From Luteibacter sp. (GTDB lineage Bacteria > Pseudomonadota > Gammaproteobacteria > Xanthomonadales > Rhodanobacteraceae), in the NCBI RefSeq assembly GCF_009912395.1, contig NZ_WNDO01000009.1:1-64000 (forward strand): a stretch of DNA of 64,000 bases. The letters are read 5' to 3'. Positions within the stretch are counted from its first letter, which is position 1, and each line of letters opens with the position of its first letter. A program made the translations under genes and the position numbers. This document shows positions 53,701 through 62,416 of this stretch, piece by piece. The notes beneath the pieces were generated by a model. It saw only the letters and a program-made list of their open reading frames with translations, did no database searches and was not told where the DNA came from.

Positions 53701-56610
53701 CAGGTTATCGGCACCGTCATAGGCCATGATCTCGCTGCCGGATTCCGGCTCCCACGTGCGGCACAGCCGGTGCTCGCCGTCGTAGGTCATCGTCTTGGTC
53801 AGCGACAGCCCCTGCCCGCCCTGCGTGATCGACAGGGGATTGCCGTAGATGTCGCGCTGGATCGTCTGGCTGATCCCTTCGGGCGCCTCCACCGCGATCA
53901 CGCTGTTATACGAGGGCTGGTCCAGCATCTGGTAGCGCGTCGTCGTGACGTTGCCCTTGGGATCGGTCACCCGGCGTGCACCGCCGGCCAGGTACTCCGT
54001 GCTCGTCAGCAGGTCGCCCAACTCGGTGTGCTGGAACAACTGGATGGGGCGGCCGAGCACGTCGTAGCGGGTCACCGTGCCCAGCGCCATGCCGGCCAGA
54101 TCGGGCGCGCCATCGACGGTATAGGACTGGAAGGTCTTGCGGCCCGCCCAGTCGTAGTCGGTACGGGACGAGCGATAGCCGATACCAGTATTGGCCTCCG
54201 CCTCACCATAGGCCACCGGACGCAACATCGCGTCGTAGTCCATCCGCTGGCTCCAGTTACCCTGGGTCACCATGCGCATCCAGTGCGCGCCGCCGACGCC
54301 TCGCGCGGCGCCGATGTAGCCATACCAGAAGGTCTTCGGGGCCCAGGCCACGCTGTCGCCCGCCGGATAGTCGATGCGCGCCAGGCGCCCGATCGCATCG
54401 TAGCTGTACGAGGTCAGCGCACCGGTCTGGTCGGCAATCGCCGTGATCTGACCCAGGTCATCCACGGCCACGGTCTGCGCCGTGCCATCCGGATAGCGAA
54501 TGATCCGCGGAATGCCGCGGTAGTAGTTTTCCAGCCCTGTTGTATGGCCGTTACCGTCGGTGAAACTCGCCAGCTGGCCTTGGGCGTCGAAGGTGTAGCC
54601 CATCACCTTGCGACCGAAGCGATAGCGCTCGGACAGGGTCAGGCTGTTAGGATCGTAGACGTTGCGACTGAGCTCTTCATTGCTGCCGACGTTCACTGAA
54701 CGCGAGGGCAAACCCAGCACCCAGCGACTCGTCTGGTTGACCACCTCGTCGATCTGGTCCAGTACGGGCTGTCCGACCATGGTATTCGAACGAGTCGACC
54801 GCAAGGGATGAGCGAATGCATCGAACGCCGTGACATTCCATGTGTAGGTGACGCCATCCTGCACGATATCGCGTCGTTGCAACGGCCGCTGCTGCGATGT
54901 CTTGTCGTAGTTGTCGATCGACATCATGTTGGTTCCCGCCCGGGCAGGCCAGGGACCACCATTCGGTTCGGCGTAGGTGTGGGTCTCCAGCCTGCGCATC
55001 GTACCCTGCGCATCGTCGGTCTGGACGGAAAGCAACTGGCCTTCCGTACCGTCGTAGCGATTACTGAACGTGTAATGATCGCGCTTGCCGTCCGGAGCAA
55101 TCACGTCGGTCCAGGTCGTCGTCGGGCAATTACCCGTGCAATCGCTCCAACTCGCGTTGGGCGGCGAGTAGCGGTAGTTCCAGGTCGAATCCACACCGGC
55201 ACCCGAGAGGCGCTTGCTGTATAGACCGGCGGTGACCCACCCGAACGGAATATCGACGGCAAAGGTCTTCGGATCGCAGATTTTCCTCGTGAACGATCGC
55301 CCGCGCGCTAGGAAGCCGAGATTGAAGGTGCCGGTAAGCCCGGAAGGATGCGTGATGCTGACCGTCTGCGTGGGCCTGAATCCGCCAGGCACGCTCGGCG
55401 GCGTGCTGCAGTCACCCGCCTCGTACATGTCGGACAGGCGAATATCACGCAGACCAGCAAGGTCGAAGGTCCATCGGGATCCATCGGGAAGCACTACCGC
55501 ATCCAAGGGCCCACCCAACGCTGTGCCGTTCGCACGATACTGATAACGCCACGTACGGGCATTGGCACTACCTGGCTGCACGGTAATCGACTGGACGCGC
55601 GAAGAGCTTCCCACATAGTCGAATCCGACTTGCCTTCCATCGGACGCCACGATCCGTGCGAGCCGGTTACCGCTATATTGGTAGTCGACGGCATTGCCAA
55701 ATCGGTCTTCGACTCGCGTCACCAACATCGATGCCTGGTCGCGCACCAGGAAATCGCCTTCGATGATCGCGCTCGGTCGCATGAGCGTCCCGGCCCGCAG
55801 GGAGACATCGGACGCGCTGGGCTTGACGATTTGTGGCGCAAAGCCGTAAACGAGCTGGTTAAACCAGTAGCGAGTACCGTCTGGCGCCGTCGCCAGGAAG
55901 GCCTCGCCCTTTTCACCGTTTGCGGTACCCGGTAGACAACCGACCACCCAATGATCCAGCGTGACGATCTTGCTCGTCGAGCCATCGGGCACGAGTGGAT
56001 TTCCAGCGTCACGATAAAGCAGATCCTGACTGCCGCCACCGGGAAGCACCAGTTGATAGCCGTTCCACCATTTCTTGGGATCCCACGGCGACATGGTGCT
56101 GTCATGGGGCGGCGGAAGCACCGTCGGTGGGGGTGAGAACTGCGAGCACCGGTTGAGCGACCCAGTGAACGCACCATTCGGTGAAACGACCCAGCCACGG
56201 ACATTCTGCTGGTCGGCGACGATCGTGGTGATCCTGGGCAGCGAAAACTCCCAATCGGCAAACGATCCACTCTGATAGCCCGATGTCGCATAGGCCATAT
56301 CGCGCATCGCGAACGTGCGTGCGATATCGATCGACGGACCGGTGCCCGGCAAGTGGATGTCCACTTGCTCAAACGAGAGGTCACCCGTGGAGAGGTTCAC
56401 TTTCTCGCCAAAGGGCGCCTCACCCAACGGCTGGATATCCTCCGCCACGCGGATCTTCTTACGGAACTCGTCTTCGGGCGTTACAGCCTCCTGGGCCCTG
56501 ACGTTCGTACCGACCACCGTCAGGCCAAGAAACAGGAGAAGCGCAAACCCACCCCGAAATCTAGGCATCCGAGGGCGTGCCGGCCGATCCGAAGACATCA
56601 CGTCGCACAT
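50779..56610 (-). CDS. Secreted RHS/YD-repeat protein with C-terminal FN3-like modules (copy 1)
   Basis: 1943 residues. The signal peptide has the core GGFALLLFLGLTVVGTNVRA. The N-terminal RHS domain has EDIQPLGEAPFGEKVNLSTGDLSFEQ and LPGTGPSIDIARTF. YD repeats (GYTFDAQGQLASFTDGNG, YSYDAIGRLARIDY, MAYDGADNLAWS and many others) run to about residue 1315 and end GSKYVYLGKKLIA. The usual RHS end motif and toxin are absent. Instead there are two similar Ig-like domains (about 1340-1585; DILNRGTRALT and DIANRGSVTLA, each ending near VRFSLVQ...WF or VQFELVQ...WF) and four fibronectin-III-like repeats to the end, each closing with a C-x(4)-C pair such as RACNAHGCSGY. The start at MCDVMSSDRP has GGGGAG six bases upstream. 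It is probably a large exported surface or shell protein; function is inferred. Confidence 0.85.
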   Translation of the reverse strand: MCDVMSSDRPARPRMPRFRGGFALLLFLGLTVVGTNVRAQEAVTPEDEFRKKIRVAEDIQPLGEAPFGEKVNLSTGDLSFEQVDIHLPGTGPSIDIARTFAMRDMAYATSGYQSGSFADWEFSLPRITTIVADQQNVRGWVVSPNGAFTGSLNRCSQFSPPPTVLPPPHDSTMSPWDPKKWWNGYQLVLPGGGSQDLLYRDAGNPLVPDGSTSKIVTLDHWVVGCLPGTANGEKGEAFLATAPDGTRYWFNQLVYGFAPQIVKPSASDVSLRAGTLMRPSAIIEGDFLVRDQASMLVTRVEDRFGNAVDYQYSGNRLARIVASDGRQVGFDYVGSSSRVQSITVQPGSANARTWRYQYRANGTALGGPLDAVVLPDGSRWTFDLAGLRDIRLSDMYEAGDCSTPPSVPGGFRPTQTVSITHPSGLTGTFNLGFLARGRSFTRKICDPKTFAVDIPFGWVTAGLYSKRLSGAGVDSTWNYRYSPPNASWSDCTGNCPTTTWTDVIAPDGKRDHYTFSNRYDGTEGQLLSVQTDDAQGTMRRLETHTYAEPNGGPWPARAGTNMMSIDNYDKTSQQRPLQRRDIVQDGVTYTWNVTAFDAFAHPLRSTRSNTMVGQPVLDQIDEVVNQTSRWVLGLPSRSVNVGSNEELSRNVYDPNSLTLSERYRFGRKVMGYTFDAQGQLASFTDGNGHTTGLENYYRGIPRIIRYPDGTAQTVAVDDLGQITAIADQTGALTSYSYDAIGRLARIDYPAGDSVAWAPKTFWYGYIGAARGVGGAHWMRMVTQGNWSQRMDYDAMLRPVAYGEAEANTGIGYRSSRTDYDWAGRKTFQSYTVDGAPDLAGMALGTVTRYDVLGRPIQLFQHTELGDLLTSTEYLAGGARRVTDPKGNVTTTRYQMLDQPSYNSVIAVEAPEGISQTIQRDIYGNPLSITQGGQGLSLTKTMTYDGEHRLCRTWEPESGSEIMAYDGADNLAWSVSGASFNGTGCGQEQVADALKTVRGYDAMNRVTSVVYPAGTEPSSFTYDARGNPATATAGMASWTFGRNKMGLLTAEVLSIDGWRWGLGYDYTPTGRLRAVLYPDGVFVDYAPNALGQPSQASAYASGVSYFPDGDVKSYTLGSGALYAADKNARQLLRNFTYGKNGTPNVSEDFAYDANGNVSQITDVSGTNQRSKAMSYDGLNRLVSATAGQLWGTESYTYDTLNNIRTLTNGSGTNTYNYDGSNLLRSIDNGASVLHSFNYDVRGNTTVKDSQTLNFDLANRLTSIPGKGSYTYDAAGRRVKKVTSQGTTYYAYNAAGQLMWELDPTTHMGSKYVYLGKKLIAKSSENIDILQPSQVSTALGVIGIPQLSTDGTTIDVTLDILNRGTRALTAHSNYPVYMAYHLVDASGNETEIPYGVDIPSDIPVGGHGSVTMHVAAAAVLGTGKLVRFSLVQARVGWFKDWPNNTTVDIGPYSACPTAGTGNLCNNVTGVTREQVNPLLTIIAGPTLSTDGQNVLTTIDIANRGSVTLASIGPHPINLGNHLIDAAGNMVANDVARQAIPEIAPGQHAAVTIATPASQLLGSNRRVQFELVQEGLHWFRDFGIAPLVAGPYVTLSGSTGSSDGTLSVGWQAIAGATAYNLRESVNGGSWVTVSSSQATSWSGTGKGTGTYGYQVQACAAGGCAPFGSTWNVDVLLPPSAPAGINVPGSSSGTVTISWPSTATATSYQVEHSYDGNWTQVYNGTATSATITETVSSNWYYRVRACNAHGCSGYVSSSYVVVVVPPTGAPTLSGGGASNNGTYGLSWTASPQATTYRVVESVNGANWTEVQNAASQSWSTAGRPEGSYRYMVQGCNSSGCTSWSNEVAVNVVLLPYTPIGFAVAAGGATSKPTVTAMWNVTALATRYELEEMTPDETVNTYGVNATSWKSVVFAMGYVRYRVRACNNYGCSGWTGYQQVYLRSGIDL
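53600..54540. repeat. Long direct repeat shared by RHS copies 1 and 2 (copy 1 side)
   Basis: About 940 bases match the block at 59169-60109 with no difference I could find by eye, offset 5569. Outside these limits single-base differences begin at once (for example the T/C after CCAGCCCTGT on one side and several third-position changes on the other), and the flanks diverge to clear protein-level differences. This is the coding region for the central YD repeats. Confidence 0.8.
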
Positions 56611-56800
56611 GCGCACTCCCCTGTTCATACGCATTCACCCGAACCGCCACCGACAGGCACATGCATGAAACCCTCCATGCAACCATCTACCAATCGACTA
56701 AGAATGAAGAATCCATCGCTTTTCACCGGCATAGACATCGCACCCGTCGGATGCGATCCGCACGAATCAAGGACCACGAAAAATTCCTCATGGATTCATT

Positions 56801-59800
56801 TCAAAGCGAGTAAGACAACGCCGAGCATCCACTGTCATTGCATGCTCGCACCTGATATCCGTAGCTGAAGTCCGCCGGATAGAAGTCAGCTTCCACCATG
56901 ACCTCACGTAGTGGACCGCTATAGACGATGTCTCCCGTGCCCCAGCGAACCACCTCATACCGAGTTGCTCCGGGGCTCGCCTGCCAGAACACGAAGAATT
57001 TCTGGATCTTCCCCTGAACGAGCGTTCTCCAGTCCAGCCCGGAAGGCGTTGGCGGAACATGCCTTACCTGGACCGCGGCCTGAATACTCCAAGGACCGCA
57101 TCCCGACGCGTTGCATGCTTGTACCTGGTAGACATACGTACCATCCGGCTTTCCCGATGCGGACCAGTTTCCCGTCGCAGCGTAGAGCACCTGCTGCCAC
57201 CCACCGCCGTTGGCAGATTCGACCAGGTTATAGAGGGTTGCTCCATCGACACCCGTCCAGCTCAGGGTGTAGGCACCACTGTTGTTGGTACCCGCTCCAT
57301 AAAGAGTTGGCGTTCCCGAAGGTGGAACCGTAACGGCAACGTAGCCACTTGTCGCGTAGCCACTGCACCCATGGGCATTGCACGCCCTGACCCGGTAGTA
57401 CCAGTTGCTCGACACCGTCTCGGTGATGGTCGCCGAGGTCGCCGTACCGTTGTACACCTGCGTCCAGTTGCCGTCGTAGCTGTGTTCCACCTGATAGGAC
57501 GTGGCGTAAGTCGCCGCGGCCCAGCTGATGGCGACACTGCCCGTGGAGCTGGCCGGGATGTTGATCGAGCCCGGCGTGGTCGGCAGGTGCGCCACGTTGA
57601 CGATCGCGCTTTCCACAAGGTCGCTGCACCCATTGTCGTTGCATGCACGGACATCGAAGGCATAGGCACCATCCGTCGGCTGCCCCACCGTGGCCGCCAG
57701 GCCGGCGCCGGTATAAAGCGTCGTCCATTGGCCATCATGGACTTGCAAGGCCTCATAACGCGTCGCGGTTGCCGATGCGCTCCACGCGACCTGGATCGTC
57801 GACAGATCGCCGCTGAGGGTTGCCGTTACCGACGCAGGCTTTGGCGGCACCTTGACCGAGCGCGGCACAACCATTTGCCCAGAGCCTGTTAACGCCGCAT
57901 TTTCATTGCCTACCGGGGAAATGCCGTAGATGTAGATCGGCTGACCGCCGCTGGACAGTCGAAGGCTGTCCGGCAGCAAGACCTGGAACCGGTACGCATC
58001 GCCATTGGCCTTGCACTCCTGATTCAGGCTCGGTTCGCTGCCACGATTGGCAGGATATGCGCCGAAGAGTGTACCTACGCCAGCAACACCGCCGATGTAG
58101 ATATGGACATCGATAGACCTAGGCAGACCCGTCGAACAGGCCCAGCCTGCGACGTAGACATCATCGCCGACCGCCGGACCGTAAAACGCACCAATCACTT
58201 TCGAGGTCGGCGCCTTCGCATTGGCAACCAGCTTCTTGCCGAGGTAGACGTATTTCGTGCCGTTGGTCGTCGCCGGATCGTACTCCCACATCAACTGCCC
58301 GGCCGCGTTGTACGCGTAGTACGTCGTACCCTGTGGCGTCACCTTCTTCACCCGGCGACCCGCCGCGTCATAGGTGTAACTGCCCTTGCCCGGGATCGAT
58401 GTCAGGCGGTTCGCCAGGTCGAAGTTTAGCGTCTGGCTATCCTTGACCGTCGTGTTGCCGCGCGCGTCGTAGTTGAAGCTGTGTAGCACCGACGCCCCGT
58501 TGCCGATCGAGCGCAGCAGGTTGGCTCCGTCGTAGTTGTACGTGTTCGTACCGCTGCCGTTGGTCAGTGTGCGGATATTGTTGAGCGTGTCGTAGGTGTA
58601 GCTCTCCGTGCCCCACAGCTGGCCCGCCGTCGCCGAGACCAGGCGGTTCAGGCCGTCGTAGCCCATCGCCTTGCTGCGCTGGTTGGTCCCCGACACGTCG
58701 GTGATCTGGCTCACGTTGCCGTTGGCGTCATAGGCGAAGTCTTCGCTGACGTTCGGTGCGCCGCCCTTACCGTAGGTGAAGTTGCGCAGCATCTGGCGGG
58801 CGTTCTTGTCCGACGTGTAGATCGCGCCGTTGCCCAGGTAATACGACTTCACGTCGCCATCGGGGAAGTAGCTGATACCCGAAGCGTAACCGCCAACCTG
58901 AGTGGGCTGGCGCATGCCGTTCGGGGCATAGCCAACGATGGTGCCATCCGGGTACGCGATGGTGCTCAGCGTCCCCTTGGGGTCGTAGCCATAGCCTAAC
59001 GCCCAGCTCCAACCATCGATGGACAGCACCTCGGCCGTCAACAGACCCATCTTGTTGCGACCAAACGTCCAGCTGGCCATGCCCGCCGTCGCCGTCGCGG
59101 GGTTGCCACGCGCATCGTAGGTGAAGCTGCTCGGCTCGGTACCGGCCGGATACACCACCGAGGTCACGCGGTTCATCGCGTCGTAGCCGCGTACCGTCTT
59201 CAACGCATCCGCCACCTGCTCCTGGCCGCAGCCGGTACCGTTGAATGACGCGCCAGAAACGCTCCATGCCAGGTTATCGGCACCGTCATAGGCCATGATC
59301 TCGCTGCCGGATTCCGGCTCCCACGTGCGGCACAGCCGGTGCTCGCCGTCGTAGGTCATCGTCTTGGTCAGCGACAGCCCCTGCCCGCCCTGCGTGATCG
59401 ACAGGGGATTGCCGTAGATGTCGCGCTGGATCGTCTGGCTGATCCCTTCGGGCGCCTCCACCGCGATCACGCTGTTATACGAGGGCTGGTCCAGCATCTG
59501 GTAGCGCGTCGTCGTGACGTTGCCCTTGGGATCGGTCACCCGGCGTGCACCGCCGGCCAGGTACTCCGTGCTCGTCAGCAGGTCGCCCAACTCGGTGTGC
59601 TGGAACAACTGGATGGGGCGGCCGAGCACGTCGTAGCGGGTCACCGTGCCCAGCGCCATGCCGGCCAGATCGGGCGCGCCATCGACGGTATAGGACTGGA
59701 AGGTCTTGCGGCCCGCCCAGTCGTAGTCGGTACGGGACGAGCGATAGCCGATACCAGTATTGGCCTCCGCCTCACCATAGGCCACCGGACGCAACATCGC

Positions 59801-62170
59801 GTCGTAGTCCATCCGCTGGCTCCAGTTACCCTGGGTCACCATGCGCATCCAGTGCGCGCCGCCGACGCCTCGCGCGGCGCCGATGTAGCCATACCAGAAG
59901 GTCTTCGGGGCCCAGGCCACGCTGTCGCCCGCCGGATAGTCGATGCGCGCCAGGCGCCCGATCGCATCGTAGCTGTACGAGGTCAGCGCACCGGTCTGGT
60001 CGGCAATCGCCGTGATCTGACCCAGGTCATCCACGGCCACGGTCTGCGCCGTGCCATCCGGATAGCGAATGATCCGCGGAATGCCGCGGTAGTAGTTTTC
60101 CAGCCCTGTCGTATGGCCGTTACCGTCGGTGAAACTCGCCAGCTGGCCTTGGGCGTCGAAGGTGTAGCCCATCACCTTGCGACCGAAGCGATAGCGCTCG
60201 GACAGGGTCAGGCTGTTGGGATCGTAGACGTTGCGACTGAGCTCTTCATTGCTACCGACGTTCACCGAGCGCGACGGCAAACCCAGTACCCAGCGCCCCT
60301 TGTCGCTGAAGGTTTCATCGATGCGGTCGATGCCTTGCTGCCCAGGCGCATTGTTCCATCGCGAGGTACGGACAGGTTGGGCGAACTCGTCGTACGAGGT
60401 CGCGGCCCAGGTATAGATAACACCGTCCTGCAGAATATCTCGTCGCAGCAGCGGTCGTTGCTGCGACGTCCTATCGTAGTTGTCGATGTAAAGTTCGTTG
60501 GAGCCCATGCGAAAAGGCCAGGGACCCGCGGTAGGCTCGGCGTAGGTGTTTCTTTCGCTTCTGAGCAGGTTTCCCTGCGGGTCGAAACTGTCCAGGGACA
60601 ACTGCTGGCCTTCCGTACCGTCATAGCGATTACTGAAGGTATACCGATCCCGTCGACCGTCTGGTGACGTCACATCGGTCCATTCCGTCGTGGGACAATA
60701 GCCTGTACAGGTGTTCCAGCTCGCGTTGGGTGGCGAGTACCGGTAGTTCCAGGTGGAATCGACGTTTGCTCCCGTAAAACGCTTGCTGTGCAGGGCAAAC
60801 GTTACCCAACCCAGCGGCACGTCGGCATTATTGGTCACCGGATCGCATACCTTCCTCACGAAGGACCGTCCACGCGCGACGACACCCAGGTTGAAGGTGG
60901 CGGACAGTCCAGAGGGATGCGTCATCCGGCCGGTATAAGACGCAGCGAATGGATCTGCCACGGGAGGCGCATCGCATGTGGCGAGGATATAAGTGTCTGC
61001 GATACGAAGGCTCTCAAGCTGCCCGAGGTCAAACGTCCACTGACTACCATCGGGCTGCGTCACCGCCGTGAGCGATGCCGCTATCGAACTCACGTCACTA
61101 CTGTAGCTATAACGCCAGGTCCGTGCGCCAGGAGCATTCGGCTGCACTGTCACGGTGCTGATACGGATCGAGTTTCCCGCATACGTCAGGCTTACCTCGC
61201 GACCGTCCGACGCCGTGATGCGCATGAGCCGTAGACCATCGTACTGATAGTCCACATGGTTGCCGAAACGATCCTCCACGCGAGTCACCAGCATGGATAC
61301 CCTGAGCCGCTTGAGGCTACCTCCCGTGCTGATGATGGCGCTTGGTTTCATCGAACGCGCCATCAGGCCCCGCTTGGTCGCGCCGGCCTTGCCCAACACC
61401 GTCATGGGTTGATAGACAAGATGGTTGAACCAGTAGCGCGTACCATCGGGCGCGGTCGCAAGAAACGCCTCGCCCGGCTGACCATTCGCCGTGGTCGGCA
61501 GGCAGGCGATGATCCAGTTCTGGCGGGTGACTATGTCGATCCCAGCGGGAGCGAGATGATTGTTGAAATCCCGTAGCAACAGATCCTGTGTTCCCGCACC
61601 AGGGACCGTCAGCTTGTACCCGTTCCACCACTCAAAGGCGTCCCAGGGTGGTTCGGTGCTGTCGTTGGGCGGAGAGCCGACGACGGGAGGCTGCGCGAAT
61701 TTCGAATAGCGCGCTGTCGAAGAGATACCCGTCGTCCAATCTTCGACCACCCAGCCCTTGACGTTCTGCTGGTTGGCAGAGAGCGTGGTGATTCGAGGTA
61801 GGGATAGCGTCCAGTCACCGAATGCGTCGCTGAAGACGGTCACGTCGCGAGTCGACTGGTCGCGGATGGTATAGGTCCGGACAATGTCGATGGATGGCCC
61901 CGTGCCCGTGAGGTGGATGTCGCTCTGCTCGAACGAGAGATCACCCGTCGACAGGCTGACCTGTTCGCCAAAGGGATTCTCGCCCAGCGGCTGGATATCC
62001 TCGCTGACCCGCACCCGTTGACGGAATTCGTCCTCCGGCCTCACGGCGTCCTGGGCGGATGCTCCGCCTGCCGCGATGACCAGGATCAGGCCGCACAACG
62101 CGGCGTCGACCCACCCACGCATCCTGCGCACGTCCGCCCGAAGCGAACGCACGGCAAAGCCGTTCCGCAT
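56801..62170 (-). CDS. Secreted RHS/YD-repeat protein with C-terminal FN3-like modules (copy 2)
   Basis: 1789 residues with the same plan as copy 1. The signal peptide has an arginine-rich head and core ALCGLILVIAAGGASA. The N-terminal RHS domain and YD core end at about residue 1315 with TKYVYLGKKLVA. The tail differs: first a domain with VAGWACSTGLPRSIDVHIYIGG and YPANRGSEPSLNQEC (about 1320-1420), a type seen in other secreted bacterial proteins, then four FN3-like repeats with C-x(4)-C closings (RACNDNGC, RACNAHGC, QACNASGC, RACNDSGC). One FN3 repeat, starting TSYQVEHSYDGNWTQVYNG, is identical to one in copy 1. The start is MRNGFAVRSL, with GGAG six bases upstream; longer in-frame starts lack a spaced ribosome site. 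Confidence 0.85.
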   Translation of the reverse strand: MRNGFAVRSLRADVRRMRGWVDAALCGLILVIAAGGASAQDAVRPEDEFRQRVRVSEDIQPLGENPFGEQVSLSTGDLSFEQSDIHLTGTGPSIDIVRTYTIRDQSTRDVTVFSDAFGDWTLSLPRITTLSANQQNVKGWVVEDWTTGISSTARYSKFAQPPVVGSPPNDSTEPPWDAFEWWNGYKLTVPGAGTQDLLLRDFNNHLAPAGIDIVTRQNWIIACLPTTANGQPGEAFLATAPDGTRYWFNHLVYQPMTVLGKAGATKRGLMARSMKPSAIISTGGSLKRLRVSMLVTRVEDRFGNHVDYQYDGLRLMRITASDGREVSLTYAGNSIRISTVTVQPNAPGARTWRYSYSSDVSSIAASLTAVTQPDGSQWTFDLGQLESLRIADTYILATCDAPPVADPFAASYTGRMTHPSGLSATFNLGVVARGRSFVRKVCDPVTNNADVPLGWVTFALHSKRFTGANVDSTWNYRYSPPNASWNTCTGYCPTTEWTDVTSPDGRRDRYTFSNRYDGTEGQQLSLDSFDPQGNLLRSERNTYAEPTAGPWPFRMGSNELYIDNYDRTSQQRPLLRRDILQDGVIYTWAATSYDEFAQPVRTSRWNNAPGQQGIDRIDETFSDKGRWVLGLPSRSVNVGSNEELSRNVYDPNSLTLSERYRFGRKVMGYTFDAQGQLASFTDGNGHTTGLENYYRGIPRIIRYPDGTAQTVAVDDLGQITAIADQTGALTSYSYDAIGRLARIDYPAGDSVAWAPKTFWYGYIGAARGVGGAHWMRMVTQGNWSQRMDYDAMLRPVAYGEAEANTGIGYRSSRTDYDWAGRKTFQSYTVDGAPDLAGMALGTVTRYDVLGRPIQLFQHTELGDLLTSTEYLAGGARRVTDPKGNVTTTRYQMLDQPSYNSVIAVEAPEGISQTIQRDIYGNPLSITQGGQGLSLTKTMTYDGEHRLCRTWEPESGSEIMAYDGADNLAWSVSGASFNGTGCGQEQVADALKTVRGYDAMNRVTSVVYPAGTEPSSFTYDARGNPATATAGMASWTFGRNKMGLLTAEVLSIDGWSWALGYGYDPKGTLSTIAYPDGTIVGYAPNGMRQPTQVGGYASGISYFPDGDVKSYYLGNGAIYTSDKNARQMLRNFTYGKGGAPNVSEDFAYDANGNVSQITDVSGTNQRSKAMGYDGLNRLVSATAGQLWGTESYTYDTLNNIRTLTNGSGTNTYNYDGANLLRSIGNGASVLHSFNYDARGNTTVKDSQTLNFDLANRLTSIPGKGSYTYDAAGRRVKKVTPQGTTYYAYNAAGQLMWEYDPATTNGTKYVYLGKKLVANAKAPTSKVIGAFYGPAVGDDVYVAGWACSTGLPRSIDVHIYIGGVAGVGTLFGAYPANRGSEPSLNQECKANGDAYRFQVLLPDSLRLSSGGQPIYIYGISPVGNENAALTGSGQMVVPRSVKVPPKPASVTATLSGDLSTIQVAWSASATATRYEALQVHDGQWTTLYTGAGLAATVGQPTDGAYAFDVRACNDNGCSDLVESAIVNVAHLPTTPGSINIPASSTGSVAISWAAATYATSYQVEHSYDGNWTQVYNGTATSATITETVSSNWYYRVRACNAHGCSGYATSGYVAVTVPPSGTPTLYGAGTNNSGAYTLSWTGVDGATLYNLVESANGGGWQQVLYAATGNWSASGKPDGTYVYQVQACNASGCGPWSIQAAVQVRHVPPTPSGLDWRTLVQGKIQKFFVFWQASPGATRYEVVRWGTGDIVYSGPLREVMVEADFYPADFSYGYQVRACNDSGCSALSYSL
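59169..60109. repeat. Long direct repeat shared by RHS copies 1 and 2 (copy 2 side)
   Basis: Partner of the block at 53600-54540. The two tracts are direct repeats in the same orientation, so recombination between them would delete or duplicate the 5.6 kb between and fuse the N-terminus of one gene to the tail of the other. Confidence 0.8.
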
Positions 62171-62379
62171 ATGGAACTCCATCCACCTACAACAACCCTG
62201 GTTGCCGTATCGCCTACCGTCCCTGGCTGCCTGCGGTAGACGACCCCTGTGCGGAGCGTGATCGATGCTCGCGAAGACCGAAACGCCCCTACGTTTCAAA
62301 GAGCTTTATAGCGGCGACTTCACGCACTTTGCAAGTTCTTGCGCAACATCGCATCTTCATGCGCCCATCGCGAGAGACA

Positions 62380-62404
62380 GGGCGCGTCGTCGCTCGACGC
62401 GCCC
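62380..62404. terminator. Hairpin downstream of RHS copy 3
   Basis: GGGCGCGTCG-TCGCT-CGACGCGCCC is a perfect ten-base-pair stem 13 bases past the copy 3 stop. On the minus strand it is followed by TGTCTCTCG rather than a T-run, so it is at best a weak intrinsic terminator; it may still attenuate read-through into copy 2. Confidence 0.5.
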
Positions 62405-62416
62405 GCTCCTGGTATG

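Noticed and set aside
53770-54699. Plus-strand open frames inside RHS copies 1 and 2 (53770-54699 and 59339-60667)
   Set aside because: They are antisense to the identical YD-repeat core; both copies give the same product because the DNA is duplicated, which does not show coding.
62380-62404. Strong intrinsic terminator after RHS copy 3
   Set aside because: The stem is good, but no T-run follows on the minus strand, so it is kept only as a weak candidate.
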